DNA of 64,000 nt from Pelargonium cotyledonis (lineage: Eukaryota > Streptophyta > Magnoliopsida > Geraniales > Geraniaceae), in NCBI GenBank assembly GCA_036897625.1, contig JAYMTA010000015.1, forward strand, positions 50,853-114,852. The letters run 5' to 3'. Below, piece by piece: positions 61,701-64,000 of this stretch (position 1 is the stretch's first letter; the number at the start of each line of letters is the position of its first letter). A program made the position numbers and the translations under genes. The notes beneath the pieces are model-generated. The model worked only from the letters and a program-made list of their open reading frames with translations, was not told the DNA's origin and did no database searches.

Positions 61701-63750
61701 GAAAAACGAGCTTTAACTGGACTCCATTTACTTACTGTAAACTCCCCTACTTCTTTGCTCAATTATTAACTTTCAGCCTACCTACTACTTTGTGGAAACT
61801 CTTATACTAGCTATGTCTTTTGCTTGGCATCTGAAAAGAGAAAGTCTCAAAAAAAGGTCCCTTGTATATTACGTATATTACATAAAACTGTTACACATTA
61901 ATTCTTTATTTGGAATAACTCAGAATTTTTTCTAACCAAAAGTTGTTGATAGTAGATTTATGAATCTAGCTAGAATTCTAATATCTTTTTTTGACCGGGT
62001 TGCCTTAAGTATACTCCTAAACAGAGCATGTAGCATGCTGAAAATCTACTAAAACTAAATAGCGGGTTGAAAAAAAAAAAGAATGCGTTTAAGAATAGGG
62101 CCCGAATTTTCAAAAAATGGATAGGATATACTTTATAAAGTAGAACTAAATTTGAATGGAGTTTCGCCACAATTGAAATGTTTACTTTAAGTAGGTTTGT
62201 TATCAAGAATTCCTTAATAAATAAAGAGTGTGCCTTAGGGCGCTCGTTGACAAAACTGTAACTGCACTCTTTTCAAGCACTATATGTAGAATTCTTTATA
62301 ATGGTGGGGGGTCTCTTCTTTCATTTACTAGCTTATGAAATATAGAAAGAGATAACTTTTGGTAGTAGTCCAAATAAATAGGGACGGGACCTTAGCGAAC
62401 AACAGGAAAAAGACTCTTCTAAAGAATAAAGAAAGCCGCGGTTTTCCAAGTATATATCTCTTTTAGAGCCCTTCTATTCCTTAGAATTTGCTACTCTTTT
62501 TGTAACCGGGTTTGCTCTGTCTAACATACAGCCCCTTAAGCAATCTTTTCTTAGAGGTATGTATTTTTAGTCCATCGAAAAGGTGTAAAAACTACTAGAA
62601 TTCCCTCGAACCTATTTCGTTTATTAGGGACAAGCCCTACTTTTTCCTTATTCCAGTTCTATCCTAACAATAACTAAGAAACAAATCCCGTATTTCACGG
62701 CGTATTCTAAAAGGCAAGAACTTTCTTTTCCCAGGGTTTATCTATATATCCCGCGCATAAAATAAGTAAAATGTCGGGCTCCTTTGAAGGAATGATACAA
62801 CAGAGTTTTTTTTTCTTGAGAAGTCAATTGTGAATTACCCACTTTCACATTATCTTTTTTGACATTCTTTTCAACTAAAAATTCTAGCGGTATAGAACAG
62901 GTAAGCTAAGAAGCTGGTCACTACTTTTACTTGATATAAGCGAGGGAGTTGCTCAAGATTGGGTATACTTTTCAGCAATTTGGCAATCAAAAAATTATGT
63001 TTTATCTAGAAGCAAAAGCTTCTTTATAGGGTTTCCTTACTGTGGCCAACTACGAAAGTAAACTTTTTTGTTTTAAGTATATAATCACAGATAAACTCAA
63101 AACTGGTAAGGACCTCATAGGCAGTTACTACAATTACTGCGTATATCACAAGTAACAGTAAGTGTTAGGTCGGTAAATACGAATACATCCGGGTTCATAT
63201 ATACAAGGGGATAGGAAAAAGAACAATGAGAGGGGACTCTGATATCCTAGCAATATAAAGAGGAAATATAGTCAAAGAAGGGGACATTGCTATACATCTA
63301 TTGAAAGGGACTTTAAGCGGCTCCCCTAAGAAAAATCTAGTGTTTATCAGATTTCATTATCCACCTTTCTGGAATTTGAGACCGATCCGATAAACAGATT
63401 AGGTCGTATTACTTTTTCCTTATCGACGAGTTTTTAAGGAGCTCGGGACAATATACATTCTTGGATCCACGAGACGGCTCTCCTGGGTCATACTAGAAAT
63501 CTTTATAAACAGTTTCTTTAGGAGCACAAAAGTAAAGAAGTACGTACTCTGAATACTAAACCAATATAAGAATTCTATGCCTAATAAGATATCTCACTTC
63601 GGGGGCAATCTGGAACTTCTTTTTTTAGATAAAAGGGGATGCTGAAAAGAAGGAATGGAATTACGTATATAAATTCTAAATAGAGACTTTTGATGACTTT
63701 CATTACAAAAACTTTTAAAGAATCATACTGAAATAGAAAGCTTCCTTTGT
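61701..63750. other. AT-rich spacer, no gene seen
   Basis: One 78-codon minus-strand frame (61970-62206) has no motif and contains a phenylalanine run from an A-tract. Nothing else recognised before trnK. Confidence 0.45.
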
Positions 63751-63823
63751 GAGTGTATAGCTCAGTTGGTAGAGCATTCGGCTTTTAACCTAATGGCCGT
63801 AGGTTCAACTCGTGCTATACCCA
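63751..63823 (+). tRNA. trnK: tRNA-Lys (UUU), several mismatches
   Basis: The D-arm (TATAGCTCAGTTGGTAGAGC), anticodon loop CTTTTAA (anticodon TTT) and overall spacing match plant mitochondrial lysine tRNA closely. The acceptor GAGTGTA faces TATACCC with one A-C mismatch, the anticodon stem TTCGG/CCTAA has one C-T mismatch, and the T-stem GTAGG/CGTGC has one G-G mismatch. Those are unusual departures; C-to-U editing could repair an A-C pair but not the others. It may be weakly functional or newly decaying. A more decayed copy sharing its GGCCGTAGGTTCAA string is at 13799-13862. No CCA is encoded. Confidence 0.75.
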
Positions 63824-64000
63824 AAAATTCAAGAATAAAAAGGGGAACTTAAGACCTGTAAACTCGAAATTCAAAGGTACTATGAGTTCTCTAAGCCAGC
63901 GCAATCTCGCTTAATAAATTAAAAGTGAATAAAAGGACTCCGACTCCCTTTTCTTTTAAGCAATTGACTAACAGGGTATACGCCAAATGTATGTACCTAT
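63824..64000. other. Spacer after trnK
   Basis: AT-rich sequence without a recognised feature to the window end. Confidence 0.5.

Noticed and set aside
1-64000. CRISPR array, rRNA gene or known plant mitochondrial protein gene
   Set aside because: No evenly spaced identical repeats, no conserved rRNA core strings and no recognisable respiratory or ribosomal protein sequence in any frame I read.

Overview
This window looks like a gene-poor, AT-rich stretch of a plant-type (streptophyte) mitochondrial genome. The only confident genes are tRNAs. The tyrosine tRNA on the minus strand (10289-10370) has the long variable arm and near-diagnostic sequence of plant mitochondrial trnY. An initiator-type methionine tRNA (13643-13715), a lysine tRNA with UUU anticodon (63751-63823) and a glutamine-type tRNA with a damaged anticodon loop (7165-7235) also resemble plant mitochondrial forms. 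A 3' fragment resembling trnN lies just upstream of trnY on the same strand, matching the trnN-trnY order known from many plant mitochondrial genomes. G+C is roughly one third by eye, lower than in most land-plant mitochondrial genomes, so the exact lineage is uncertain.

No respiratory, ribosomal-protein, rRNA or intron sequence could be recognised. Open frames are short. The longest, 166 codons at 58964-59464 on the minus strand, has no recognised relative, and most of the others are what an AT-rich sequence gives by chance. The exceptions worth noting are the 58964 frame, a 750-bp coding-like block at 42211-42958 broken by one frame change and internal stops, and a set of frames sharing an FPVK/EQYQ-type motif.

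Layout. 1-7100 is dominated by diverged dispersed repeats. These are a ~400-bp module with the FPVK motif (copies near 1300, 2390, 5800 and, in part, 19685), a ~120-bp module containing a GATAAAC..CATTGAGTAA-type core (both orientations, also near 51500, 52210, 58500 and 61600), and a TA/CTA-rich tract (near 860, 1860, 3390, 6550, 21500 and 38200). 7100-14000 carries trnQ-like, trnN-like, trnY, trnfM and a decayed trnK copy. 14000-48000 is mostly unannotated AT-rich spacer with Lys-codon-rich tracts, scattered tRNA fragments and the 42.2-kb coding-like block. 48000-59500 holds more tRNA remnants, another cluster of dispersed repeats and the 166-codon frame. 59500-64000 is spacer ending in trnK.

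The picture is of an expanded organellar genome in which a few tRNAs persist among decayed tRNA copies, ancient repeat modules and short palindrome-rich spacer. Nothing in it forms an operon or a pathway.
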